From the NCBI RefSeq assembly GCF_021696945.1, contig NZ_JACYHE010000012.1, forward strand, positions 1-64,000: a stretch of DNA of 64,000 nucleotides, written 5' to 3'. The first letter of the stretch is position 1, and each line of letters starts with the position of its first letter. Positions 7,948-15,015 of this stretch are shown one piece after another. A program made the translations under genes and the position numbers. Under the pieces are notes generated by a model. The model had not been told where the DNA came from and made no database searches. It saw only the letters and a list, made by a program, of their open reading frames with translations. The stretch comes from Streptomyces sp. JJ36. Its GTDB lineage: Bacteria > Actinomycetota > Actinomycetes > Streptomycetales > Streptomycetaceae.

Positions 7948-9918
7948 ATGCACCCACCACCCAGCGCCCGCCCCGGGCTCCCGGCGCACCTCCCCCGGCG
8001 GCTGCCGGCCGCCCTGGTCGCCCTGCTGCTGGCGGCGCTCACCCTGACCGCGTTGCCGTCCGCCCGGGCCCAGCAGCCCGCCGGCGCCGCCCGGGGCTCC
8101 GGCAGCGACGGGAACGCGGCCGCCCAGGTGCTGACCTGGACCGCCGGGGACGGCATCACCGAGTACACCTCGGCTCCCACCACGGCGGTCGCCGGAGCCG
8201 CGACCCTGGTCTTCGAGAACAGCGCGGACACCGGCAACACCACCGGCATGCCGCACACCCTGACCTTCACCACCTCCGACCCCGACTACAACTCCGACGT
8301 CAGCGTCAACATCCTGGCGAACCCGAACGACGCCCAGGGCGGGCGGCACGAGGTGCAGGTCACCCTCTCCCCCGGCGTCTACCACTACTACTGCTCGATC
8401 CCCGGTCACGGCTCGATGCAGGGCGAGCTGGTCGTCACCGGAGGCGGCAGCGAGGACACCACGGCGCCCGAGGTCACCGCCGACGTCTCCGGCTCGCGCA
8501 ACGGCGACGGCGACTACGTCGGCAGCGCCACCGTCACCCTGACCGCCACCGACGACTCCTCGGGAGTGGACCGGGTCGACCACGCGGTGGACGACGGCGC
8601 CTGGACCGCTTACGAGGCCCCGCTGCTGCTCGACACGCCCGGCGAGCACACCGTGCGCTACCGGGCCACCGACAAGGCGGGCAACACCTCCCCGGAGCGC
8701 TCCGTCACCCTCACCGTGGTGGCGCCGCCCGCCGACGACACCACGCCACCCGAGGTGACCGCCACCGTCGAGGGCGAGCGGAACGCCGACGGCGCCTATC
8801 TGGACATGGCCACGGTGACCCTGACGGCCCGGGACGCGGAGTCCGGCGTGGCCGGGATCGAGTACGCCACCGCGGGCGGCGCCTTCACGCCGTACGAGGG
8901 GCCCGTCATGGTGCACGCCGTGGGCGAGCACACCCTGACCTACCGGGCCACGGACCACGCCGGGAACACCTCCACGGCCGGCTCGGTGACCTTCACCGTC
9001 GTCGCCCGCGACACCGAGCCCGAGCCGGAGTGCCCGGAGCGCGACGGCCGGCCGCTGGTGGTCGTCGGCGACCGGCAGACGGGCGTGCCGAACCGCACCG
9101 CACCGGACGGCTGCCGGATCAACGAACTGATCGAGGACGAGGCGGAGTGGGACGGCCGCAAGGCCTTCCGGGACCACGTCCGCGCCGTCACCGCGCGGCT
9201 GCTCGACCAGGGCGTGCTGGACCGCGAGGAGCGGCGGGCCGTGGTGCGGGCCGCCCGCCGTACGGACATCGGGGGCCCGGACCACCAGAGCTACCAGCGG
9301 ATCTTCGACGGCAGTGCGGAGTCCTTCGCCCGCTGGGAGCACGTGGGTGGCGGCGCTTTCACCCTGAGCGCGGACGGCGTGCTCACCAGCAGCCGCACGA
9401 CCGGCGGCCTCGGCATGCTCTGGTTCCCGGAGCGGCAGTACGGGGACTTCTCACTGCGGCTGCAGTACCGCGACGACGCGGCCGGGGACCACAACGCCAA
9501 CAGCGGCGTCTTCGTCCGCTTCCCCGGTGTGCACGACCACCCGCAGGAACCGCGCCCCGAGTGGGTGGCCATCACGTACGGCCACGAGGTCCAGATCAAC
9601 GACGCGCCGCTCGGCGACCAGTACAAGACGGGCTCCGTCTACGGCTTCGACCTGGTCAACCGCGGTGAGTCCGGGGTCCGCCCGAAGGGCCTGTGGAACG
9701 ACTACGAGATCCGGGTGACCGGGCAGCACTACGCCGTCTACCGGAACGGGCGGCTGATCAACGAGTTCGACAACGCCCCCGGTCAGCTCTTCTCCCCGCC
9801 CCGGGCCGGCGACCCGGGCACGGACGGGCGGCAGCACGCCCGCGGGTACCTCGGGCTGCAGACCCACGGCACCGCGGACGTGGTCTCCTTCCGGGACGTC
9901 CGCATCCAGCCGCGCTGA
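7948..9918 (+). CDS. secreted cupredoxin - Ig-like repeats - DUF1080 (3-keto-disaccharide hydrolase family) protein
   Basis: This 656-residue protein has a signal peptide (cut near residue 42, PSARAQQ), then a plastocyanin-type cupredoxin (about 50-165) with type 1 copper ligands H103, C149, H154 and M157 (C-x4-H-x2-M). Two homologous Ig-like repeats follow (about 170-260 and 265-350; each DTTxPEVTA..GSxTVTLTATDxxSGVxxIxYA..GEHTxxYRATDxAGNTS), then a linker and a DUF1080 jelly-roll domain (about 444-656; IFDGSAESFARWEHVG, NANSGVFVRFPG, EVQIND). DUF1080 members hydrolyse or cleave 3-keto-glycosides. Start: ATG 7948 with GAAGAGGG upstream. Placed 93 nt after the ThuA/dehydrogenase gene, so probably one transcript. 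The copper domain could carry electrons from the dehydrogenase; that is inference. Confidence 0.9.
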   Translation: MHPPPSARPGLPAHLPRRLPAALVALLLAALTLTALPSARAQQPAGAARGSGSDGNAAAQVLTWTAGDGITEYTSAPTTAVAGAATLVFENSADTGNTTGMPHTLTFTTSDPDYNSDVSVNILANPNDAQGGRHEVQVTLSPGVYHYYCSIPGHGSMQGELVVTGGGSEDTTAPEVTADVSGSRNGDGDYVGSATVTLTATDDSSGVDRVDHAVDDGAWTAYEAPLLLDTPGEHTVRYRATDKAGNTSPERSVTLTVVAPPADDTTPPEVTATVEGERNADGAYLDMATVTLTARDAESGVAGIEYATAGGAFTPYEGPVMVHAVGEHTLTYRATDHAGNTSTAGSVTFTVVARDTEPEPECPERDGRPLVVVGDRQTGVPNRTAPDGCRINELIEDEAEWDGRKAFRDHVRAVTARLLDQGVLDREERRAVVRAARRTDIGGPDHQSYQRIFDGSAESFARWEHVGGGAFTLSADGVLTSSRTTGGLGMLWFPERQYGDFSLRLQYRDDAAGDHNANSGVFVRFPGVHDHPQEPRPEWVAITYGHEVQINDAPLGDQYKTGSVYGFDLVNRGESGVRPKGLWNDYEIRVTGQHYAVYRNGRLINEFDNAPGQLFSPPRAGDPGTDGRQHARGYLGLQTHGTADVVSFRDVRIQPR

Positions 9919-9923
9919 CCGCC

Positions 9924-9967
9924 GGCCCCGCCGGCCGCCGTGTCCGGGCACGGCGGCGGGCGGGGCC
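9924..9967. terminator. strong hairpin terminator after the secreted redox genes
   Basis: Two 18-nt arms (9925-9942 and 9949-9966) pair with a single mismatch around a 6-nt loop, starting 6 nt after the stop of the cupredoxin/DUF1080 gene. No U-tract follows, as is usual in Streptomyces. Confidence 0.75.
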
Positions 9968-10076
9968 ACGGGACCTGCGATGCGGTCGTGTCGGGGCCCG
10001 CCGGCCGGGTACCCGCCCGGCCACCAGGACGGGCCCGCCGTCCGCGAGCCCGCACCGCGAGGAGGTGACCGGCGAC

Positions 10077-10472
10077 ATGCAGCGCGGCAGTGATCGCCTG
10101 AACGTCCACCGGGACGACGAGATGAAGCGCGAGCTGCAGGGCCGGCTGCGTTCCGGCCACCCGACCCGGGCCGAGGAGTGGAACGACCCGGAACCGGAGG
10201 CGGACGACGACCCCCGCGTCACCACCGGCCCGGTCCCCGGCCGGCCGCTGGGCGACCCGGAGGAGACGGAGGCGGAGGCGCTCCGCTTCGACCTGGCCCG
10301 GTATCTGGGCCGCGGCACCTTCCCGGCCGGGCGCCGGACGGTGCTGTACACGCTGCGGGAGCGGAACGCCCCCGACGCCCTCGTGGACACCGCACGCGAA
10401 CTGCCCGAGGGGCGCGAGTACCGCACCGTGCAGGAGGTGGTGGACGCGCTCGGCAGGCATCCGCGGTCCTGA
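10077..10472 (+). CDS. DUF2795 domain protein
   Basis: This 131-residue charged protein has an N-terminal Arg/Glu/Asp-rich region (MQRGSDRLNVHRDDEMKREL) and a C-terminal DUF2795 domain, about residues 65-128 (LRFDLARYLGRGTFPAGRRTVLYTLRERNAPDALVDTARELPEG..YRTVQEVVDALG). The function of DUF2795 is unknown; proteins of this type are common in actinomycetes near stress genes. ATG 10077 is chosen because GGAGG lies about 11 nt upstream; the longer open frame to 9693 runs through the previous gene. The next gene (CBS protein) follows after 76 nt. Confidence 0.8.
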   Translation: MQRGSDRLNVHRDDEMKRELQGRLRSGHPTRAEEWNDPEPEADDDPRVTTGPVPGRPLGDPEETEAEALRFDLARYLGRGTFPAGRRTVLYTLRERNAPDALVDTARELPEGREYRTVQEVVDALGRHPRS

Positions 10473-10548
10473 CGGGTCCGCGTAGGGCAGGGCCGGACCG
10501 GGCACGAGCACAGGAACGATCAGGCCAGGAAACAGAGAGGCGAGCGGC

Positions 10549-10962
10549 ATGACACAGTACGTGAGAGACGTCATGACCCCGGCCGCCACAGCCGTACGCC
10601 CGGACGCCACCCTCGTCGAGGCCGCCCAGCTCATGCGCGAACAGGACATCGGGGACGTGCTGGTCACCAAGGACGGCCGGCTCCTGGGGGTGGTGACCGA
10701 CCGCGACATCACGCTGCGCGCGGTCGCCGAGGCGGTCGACCCGCTGACGGTGAGCTGTCTGTCGGTGTGCACGCCGCAACCGGTGACCGTCGAGCCGGGC
10801 GACGACGTGCTGGCGGCCGCCGAGCTGATGCGGCAGCACGCCGTCCGGCGGCTTCCGGTGACCGAGGACGGGCGGCCCGTGGGGCTGGTCAGCCTCGGTG
10901 ACCTCGCCCAGGAGCGGGAGCCGGGTTCGCCGCTGGCGGACATCAGCCGGGCGGGGCACTGA
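10549..10962 (+). CDS. CBS-pair domain protein
   Basis: This 137-residue protein consists of two CBS motifs (about 8-60 and 72-125; VRDVMTPAATAVRPDATLVEAAQLMREQDIGDVLV and a second MRQHAVRRLPVTEDGRPVGLVSLGDLA). Stand-alone CBS pairs bind adenosine nucleotides or S-adenosyl compounds and act as energy sensors or allosteric partners. GGCGAG lies 4 nt before the ATG. A second, similar CBS protein (137 residues) is found at 25326-25739; both share the MT/MHP start and the LxDRDI motif (VVTDRDI, ILTDRDI). Partner proteins are not evident from the context. Confidence 0.9.
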   Translation: MTQYVRDVMTPAATAVRPDATLVEAAQLMREQDIGDVLVTKDGRLLGVVTDRDITLRAVAEAVDPLTVSCLSVCTPQPVTVEPGDDVLAAAELMRQHAVRRLPVTEDGRPVGLVSLGDLAQEREPGSPLADISRAGH

Positions 10963-10994
10963 CCGGCCGTCCCCGACCAACTACGCTGCTCGGC

Positions 10995-11351
10995 ATGGAC
11001 ATTCAGGGGACTTCGCTGCGGATCTGCGTCGACGATCTGGACAGGGCCATTCCGGTCTACGAACGGCTGACCGGAGCCGAGGCGATGCGGTTCAGCAACG
11101 GCCCCGTGTCGGTGGCGGCGGTCGGGCCCTTCTTCCTGATGAGCGGCCCGGAAGGGCATCTGGAGGTACTGCGCAAGATCACGGCCACGCTGGCCGTGAA
11201 GGACGTGGACGAGGCCCTGGCGGATCTCCGGGCGGTCGGCGCGGAGATCATCGCCGGGCCGAAGAGCACACCGGCGGGGCGGAACGTCGTGGCCCGGCAC
11301 CCGGACGGCAGCGTCTTCGAGTACGTGGACCGGCAGGGCCCCCCGGAGTGA
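10995..11351 (+). CDS. VOC-superfamily (glyoxalase-like) protein
   Basis: This 118-residue protein has the beta-alpha-beta-beta-beta repeats of vicinal oxygen chelate proteins (TSLRICVDDLDRAIPVYERLTG; LAVKDVDEALADLRAVGAEIIAGP; VARHPDGSVFEYVD). The terminal Glu (VFEYVD) is the usual metal or active-site position; an N-terminal His ligand is not evident, so metal dependence is uncertain. TACGCT ends 8 nt before the ATG, fitting a leaderless transcript separate from the CBS gene. Substrate unknown. A hairpin terminator follows 11 nt after the stop. Confidence 0.85.
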   Translation: MDIQGTSLRICVDDLDRAIPVYERLTGAEAMRFSNGPVSVAAVGPFFLMSGPEGHLEVLRKITATLAVKDVDEALADLRAVGAEIIAGPKSTPAGRNVVARHPDGSVFEYVDRQGPPE

Positions 11352-11362
11352 CCGCGGCAGGA

Positions 11363-11390
11363 CCCGCCCGGGGCGGACGCCCCGGGCGGG
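11363..11390. terminator. bidirectional hairpin terminator
   Basis: Perfect 13-bp arms (11363-11375 and 11378-11390) between the convergent VOC and MDR genes. It can serve both strands. Confidence 0.75.
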
Positions 11391-11435
11391 CAGGGGCCGG
11401 GAGGGGCCGTACGGTCCTCCCGGGCCGGCGGTGCG

Positions 11436-12356
11436 TCAGACCTCCAGCACCAGCTTGCCCCGGGTGCGCCCCTCCTCGCTGAGCCGCCAGGCCTCCGCGG
11501 CCTCGGCCAGCGGGAGCGCACGGTCGATGTGCACGGTCAGCCTGCCCTCCTCCGCGAGCCGTCCCAGGGCGGCCAGGTCCGCGGCGTCGGGGCGGACGAA
11601 GAGATAGTGACCGCCGCGCTCGCGCACGCCGGGATCGACGACCGACAGCACCCGCTCCGGTCGCCTGAGCACCTCTTGGGAGACCTGCACGGCGTCGCCG
11701 CCGGCGAAGTCCAGCGCCGCGTCCACGCCGTCCGGGGCCTGCTCCCGCACCCGGGCGGCGAGACCCTCGCCATAGGTCACCGGCTCGGCGCCGAGCTCCC
11801 GGAGATAGCCGTGGTTCCGCTCCGAGGCCGTCCCCAGCACGCGCGCCCCGAGCGCCCGCGCGATCTGCACGGCCGCCGAGCCGACGCCGCCGGAGGCCGC
11901 GTGCACCAGCACCGTCTCGCCCTCGCCGACGCCCAGCCGGTGCAGCGCCTGGTAGGCGGTGAGGCCGGCCAGCGGCAGGCCGGCCGCCTGCTGCCGGCTC
12001 AGGGCGGCGGGCCGCCGGGCCAGGGTGCGCACCGGGGCCGCGACCAGCTCCGCGTAGGTGCCGTTCTGCAGCTCGTCCTTGCGGACGTACCCCATCACCT
12101 CGTCGCCGGGGGAGAACTCCGTGGCGTCCAGCCCGACGGCCTCCACGGTACCGGCCACGTCCCAGCCGGGGATCAGCGGGAAACGGGTCTCGTAGACCGC
12201 GTCCAGGCCGCCGGAGGCGACCTTCCAGTCCACCGGGTTGACCCCGGCGGCGTGCACCCGGACGAGCACCTGGTCGGGGGCGATCTTCGGGTCGGGCCGC
12301 TCGGCGAGCCGCAGCCCGTCGCGGCCGTGGTAGCCGTCTGTCACGATTGCCTTCAT
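11436..12356 (-). CDS. NADP-dependent quinone-oxidoreductase-like (MDR superfamily) protein
   Basis: This 306-residue medium-chain reductase is of the zinc-free type: MKAIVTDGYHGRDGLRL..HAAGVNPVDWKVASGG, then the cofactor loop GETVLVHAASGGVGSAAVQIARALGARVLGT (AxxGGVG) in the middle, and the C-terminal GKLVLEV strand. No catalytic or structural Zn cysteines are seen. These enzymes reduce quinones or enones with NADPH. Start: ATG 12356 begins the conserved N-terminal beta strand; an in-frame GTG lies 18 nt upstream, and no convincing ribosome site marks either. It is convergent with the VOC gene across a terminator and lies downstream of, and in the same direction as, the PaaX gene with a 275-nt gap. 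Confidence 0.9.
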   Translation of the reverse strand: MKAIVTDGYHGRDGLRLAERPDPKIAPDQVLVRVHAAGVNPVDWKVASGGLDAVYETRFPLIPGWDVAGTVEAVGLDATEFSPGDEVMGYVRKDELQNGTYAELVAAPVRTLARRPAALSRQQAAGLPLAGLTAYQALHRLGVGEGETVLVHAASGGVGSAAVQIARALGARVLGTASERNHGYLRELGAEPVTYGEGLAARVREQAPDGVDAALDFAGGDAVQVSQEVLRRPERVLSVVDPGVRERGGHYLFVRPDAADLAALGRLAEEGRLTVHIDRALPLAEAAEAWRLSEEGRTRGKLVLEV

Positions 12357-12631
12357 GTCCGGGGCAACGGACACCCGGCGGTGATCATTCCCGGTGTCCG
12401 CCGTCCGGAGCACATGCGCCGCCGCGGCCGCACCCGGGCTTCCCCCGGCGGAGCGGCGCGTTCCGTCGCCCTCGGCGCGCCGCCCGGGAGCAGCGTCTCA
12501 CCGCCCGTGCACAGTGCCGCCCGGGACAGTGTGTCGCGCCCGCCCGGGGGTGGCGCCCTACCTCCCGGCGGCCTGCCGCCCCGGAGCCGGCACCCTGCCG
12601 CGGCAGAACTCTGCCGCCCGGGGGCAGTCCC
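12357..12631. repeat. repeat-bearing spacer between the paaX-like and MDR genes
   Basis: A 22-nt direct repeat with one mismatch occurs at 12580-12601 and 12639-12660 (unit contains GGAGCCGGC), the second copy reaching into the 3' end of the PaaX gene. A short palindrome CTGCCGCGGCAG (12594-12605) lies between them and could terminate the PaaX transcript. No gene is seen. Confidence 0.4.
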
Positions 12632-13456
12632 CTACCGCCCGGAGCCGGCGCCCTGCCGCCTGTCGGCAGCGTGGTCCCGCAGCAGGTCCGCCAGCTCCCG
12701 TGCGAACTCCGCGTAGCAGGCGCGCAGCCGCGCGCCGGGCCAGCCGGGCGGCAGCAGCTCCGGCGGGAGCACCGGGTCGGCGAGCAGGTGCCGCAGGATC
12801 GCCGCCGCGACGGTGAACCGCTCCGCGGGCTCCCGTGCGCGGTCCAGCGCCTCCGCCAGCTCCCGGGCGCTCCGGGCCCACCCCGGCAGGTCCCACAGGC
12901 GGGTCGCCAGCTCCTCCGGGGCCTCCTCGGGCACCGCGGTGAGCACCGTGCACTGCGTGCGGACGCCGGCGGACAGCGGCCGGTCCAGGTTGGCCGGGCG
13001 CAGCCAGACCCCCTCCCGCAGCTCCGCGAGGCGCAGCCCGGTCATCGTCTGCCGCAGGGCGGCCCGCTCGGCGGCGCTCCTGCGGTCTGCGGTGACCACG
13101 GCGACCTCCCAGTCGCCGTGCCACGGCCGGGTGTGGGGCGCCCGGCTGTCGTCCTGGCGTGCCTGGCGCTCCAGCAGCCGGGCGGTGAGGGCGTACGTCC
13201 CGTCCCGTTGTTCCAGCTCACCCGCGGCGACCATGCGGGAGAGGGCGACCCGGATGGTGCCCTCGGCGACGGAGAAGAGCGCGCCGACCCGGACCAGGGC
13301 GCGCGCGGGCAGCCGCGGCGGGTGGTGTCCGAGAAGGGTGCTCAGCACGATCGAGCGCGCGGTGAGGGGCCGCAGCTCCGGCGGCGCCCCGCCGGGCGGC
13401 CGGTCCGCACGCGTGCCCTGGGCGGGCCGGCGGCCGTCAGATCGGTCCTCGTTCAT
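12632..13456 (-). CDS. PaaX-family transcriptional regulator
   Basis: This 274-residue protein has an N-terminal winged helix (about 28-95; LTARSIVLSTLLGHHPPRLPARALVRVGALFSVAEGTIRVALSRMVAAGELEQRDGTYALT) and the PaaX central and C-terminal regions (RPWHGDWEVAVVT, GVWLRPANLDRP, LPPELLPPGWPGARLRACYAEF). PaaX members repress phenylacetyl-CoA or other acyl-CoA catabolism and respond to CoA thioesters. ATG 13456 is chosen because the family-specific sequence starts soon after. The acyl-CoA dehydrogenase and crotonase genes 1.5 kb away are plausible targets, but no PaaX-type operator was matched. Confidence 0.9.
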   Translation of the reverse strand: MNEDRSDGRRPAQGTRADRPPGGAPPELRPLTARSIVLSTLLGHHPPRLPARALVRVGALFSVAEGTIRVALSRMVAAGELEQRDGTYALTARLLERQARQDDSRAPHTRPWHGDWEVAVVTADRRSAAERAALRQTMTGLRLAELREGVWLRPANLDRPLSAGVRTQCTVLTAVPEEAPEELATRLWDLPGWARSARELAEALDRAREPAERFTVAAAILRHLLADPVLPPELLPPGWPGARLRACYAEFARELADLLRDHAADRRQGAGSGR

Positions 13457-13667
13457 CTGCGCGCATCCTAGACGAGCGGGAGGTCCGCACCGGGCTGCCG
13501 GCGGCCGTCCGCGGCCTTCCCGCCCGGTTCGCCTCCGGGTCCGCGGACCCGGAGGGCGGGTACCGTGCGGTGCCGGGGCGAACCGCCCCCGCCCGGAGCG
13601 GGGCGTGCGGGTCCGTGCCGCCGGGAACCCGGCCGGGTGCCTGCTCCCACCGGAGGTGAACGACCCG

Positions 13668-14468
13668 ATGGCTCTCACACTGGGCGGCGGCCCTCTCGAC
13701 CGCCGTGCCCCGCACCCCGCCAACTACCGCGTCGACGGGCCCGACGGCCTGCTGTTCTGGGCCCCCTTCCCCCGCCGGGTGCGGGCCCTGTTCGGCGGTG
13801 AGACGGTGCTCGACACGGAGCGGGGGATGCTGCTGCACGAGAGCGGCCTGCTCCCGCAGCTCTACGTGCCGCGCGCGGACCTGCGGGAGGACCTGCTCAC
13901 CCCCACCGCCCACCGCACCCGCTGCCCCTTCAAGGGCGAGGCGCACTACGAGACCGTACGGGTGGGCGGGCACACCGCGGAGAACGCCGTGTGGAGCTAC
14001 CCGGAACCGGTGCCCGGGGCGGACTGGCTGGCCGGGCACAGCGCCGTGTACGGGGACCGCATGGACGCCTGGTTCGACGAGGACGAGGAGGTCTTCGGCC
14101 ACCTCCGGGACCCGTACCACCGCGTCGACGTGCGGGCGGCGAGCCGGTCCGTACGGGTCACCGTGCACGGCGTGGAGGTGGCGGCCAGCCGCCGCGCGCT
14201 GGTGCTCTCGGAGACGGGTCTGCCGAACCGCTACTACCTGCCGGAGGCGGATGTGCGCACCGAGTTGCTGGTGCCCAGCGCCACCCACACGGTGTGCCCC
14301 TACAAGGGCACCGCCTCCTACCGCGCGGTGCGGGCCGGGGACGTCACCGTGCCGGACGCGGTCTGGTACTACCCGGAGCCGCTGCCCGGTGCCCGTCGCA
14401 TCGCCGGTCACCTGTGCTTTCTCGCCGAGGGCGTGCGGACCGAGGTGGACGGCACCGCGCTCGCCTGA
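13668..14468 (+). CDS. tandem DUF427 domain protein
   Basis: This 266-residue protein is made of two DUF427 domains (about 20-130 and 145-255). Each has the signature of the family: VRALFGGETVLDT..LYVPRADLREDLL..TRCPFKGEAHYETV..WSYPEPVPGADWLAGHSAVY, repeated as VRVTVHGVEVAAS..YYLPEADVRTELL..TVCPYKGTASYRAV..WYYPEPLPGARRIAGHLCFL. The CP[FY]KG motif is conserved in both. The biochemical role of DUF427 is unknown. CGGAGGTG precedes the ATG by 9 nt. It is divergent from the PaaX gene. Confidence 0.88.
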   Translation: MALTLGGGPLDRRAPHPANYRVDGPDGLLFWAPFPRRVRALFGGETVLDTERGMLLHESGLLPQLYVPRADLREDLLTPTAHRTRCPFKGEAHYETVRVGGHTAENAVWSYPEPVPGADWLAGHSAVYGDRMDAWFDEDEEVFGHLRDPYHRVDVRAASRSVRVTVHGVEVAASRRALVLSETGLPNRYYLPEADVRTELLVPSATHTVCPYKGTASYRAVRAGDVTVPDAVWYYPEPLPGARRIAGHLCFLAEGVRTEVDGTALA

Positions 14469-14684
14469 CCCCGTACGGGCCGGGCGGTGGAGCCGCCCGC
14501 GAGACGGCGGCCGGCGCCGGGACGGAACTCACCCGTCGCCAAATCCCTCTGAATGATGGGGAGATCGCCCCGCACCCGCCCGTCGCGGAGGCCGGGCGGG
14601 CCGGGGTGACGGCCGGCGGGGCCGGCCGCCCGCACCTGCTCACCACCACCGCCCCCGGCGGTGACGAACGCGAGAGGCACTACC

Positions 14685-14942
14685 GTGAACGACCTGTACG
14701 AGCTGAACGACCTGACCGCCGCGACCGAGCTGTACGCCGAGGACCTGACGGGGGCCGCCTGGGTCAGCTCCTGCGCGAGCCAGACCGAGATCTGCGTGGA
14801 GGTGACCGCACTGCACGGGGGCGGCTGGGCCCTCCGGGACAGCAAACGCCCGGACCTGCCGGCGCTGCGCTTCACCGACGAGGAGATCCGCGCCTTCATC
14901 CGCGACGCGCCGCGGCTCTTCGGCCGCGACGTCACCGGCTGA
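14685..14942 (+). CDS. orphan DUF397 protein
   Basis: An 85-residue protein with the DUF397 core (WVSSCASQTEICVEVTALHGGGWALRDSKRPDLPALRFTDEEIRAFI). In Streptomyces, DUF397 proteins normally sit beside a Scr1-type helix-turn-helix regulator and often an HATPase protein; BldB/WhiJ systems are the known examples. No such partner is adjacent here. The GTG at 14685 has GAGAGG 8 nt upstream; the GTG at 14661 is less well supported. It lies 28 nt before the hairpin that precedes the acyl-CoA dehydrogenase gene. Confidence 0.8.
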   Translation: MNDLYELNDLTAATELYAEDLTGAAWVSSCASQTEICVEVTALHGGGWALRDSKRPDLPALRFTDEEIRAFIRDAPRLFGRDVTG

Positions 14943-14970
14943 CGGCGGGAGCGACCACCCACCGCCCGGT

Positions 14971-15006
14971 ATTACGCCTTCTCTCCACCCGCAGAGGAGG
15001 CGTAAT
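14971..15006 (+). promoter_or_regulatory. hairpin/operator in front of the acyl-CoA dehydrogenase gene
   Basis: Arms 14971-14984 (ATTACGCCTTCTCT) and 14993-15006 (AGAGGAGGCGTAAT) pair over 14 positions, 13 Watson-Crick and one G-U, around an 8-nt loop; the outer 9 bp are a perfect inverted repeat. Arm 2 contains the only ribosome-like sequence (GAGGAGG), and a leaderless -10 candidate TAATGT (15003-15008) ends 7 nt before the ATG at 15016. It could therefore be a repressor site over the promoter or a structure hiding the ribosome site. Confidence 0.65.
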
Positions 15007-15015
15007 GTCGATCCC

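Noticed and set aside
5392..9342. 1316-residue minus-strand open frame opposite the secreted redox genes
   Set aside because: Valine/glycine-rich shadow with no motif, lies antisense to the ThuA and cupredoxin genes.
4968..9668. 1566-residue plus-strand open frame
   Set aside because: Arg/Pro/Gly/His-rich sequence without domains, a GC-bias shadow of the two secreted genes and the laccase in other frames.
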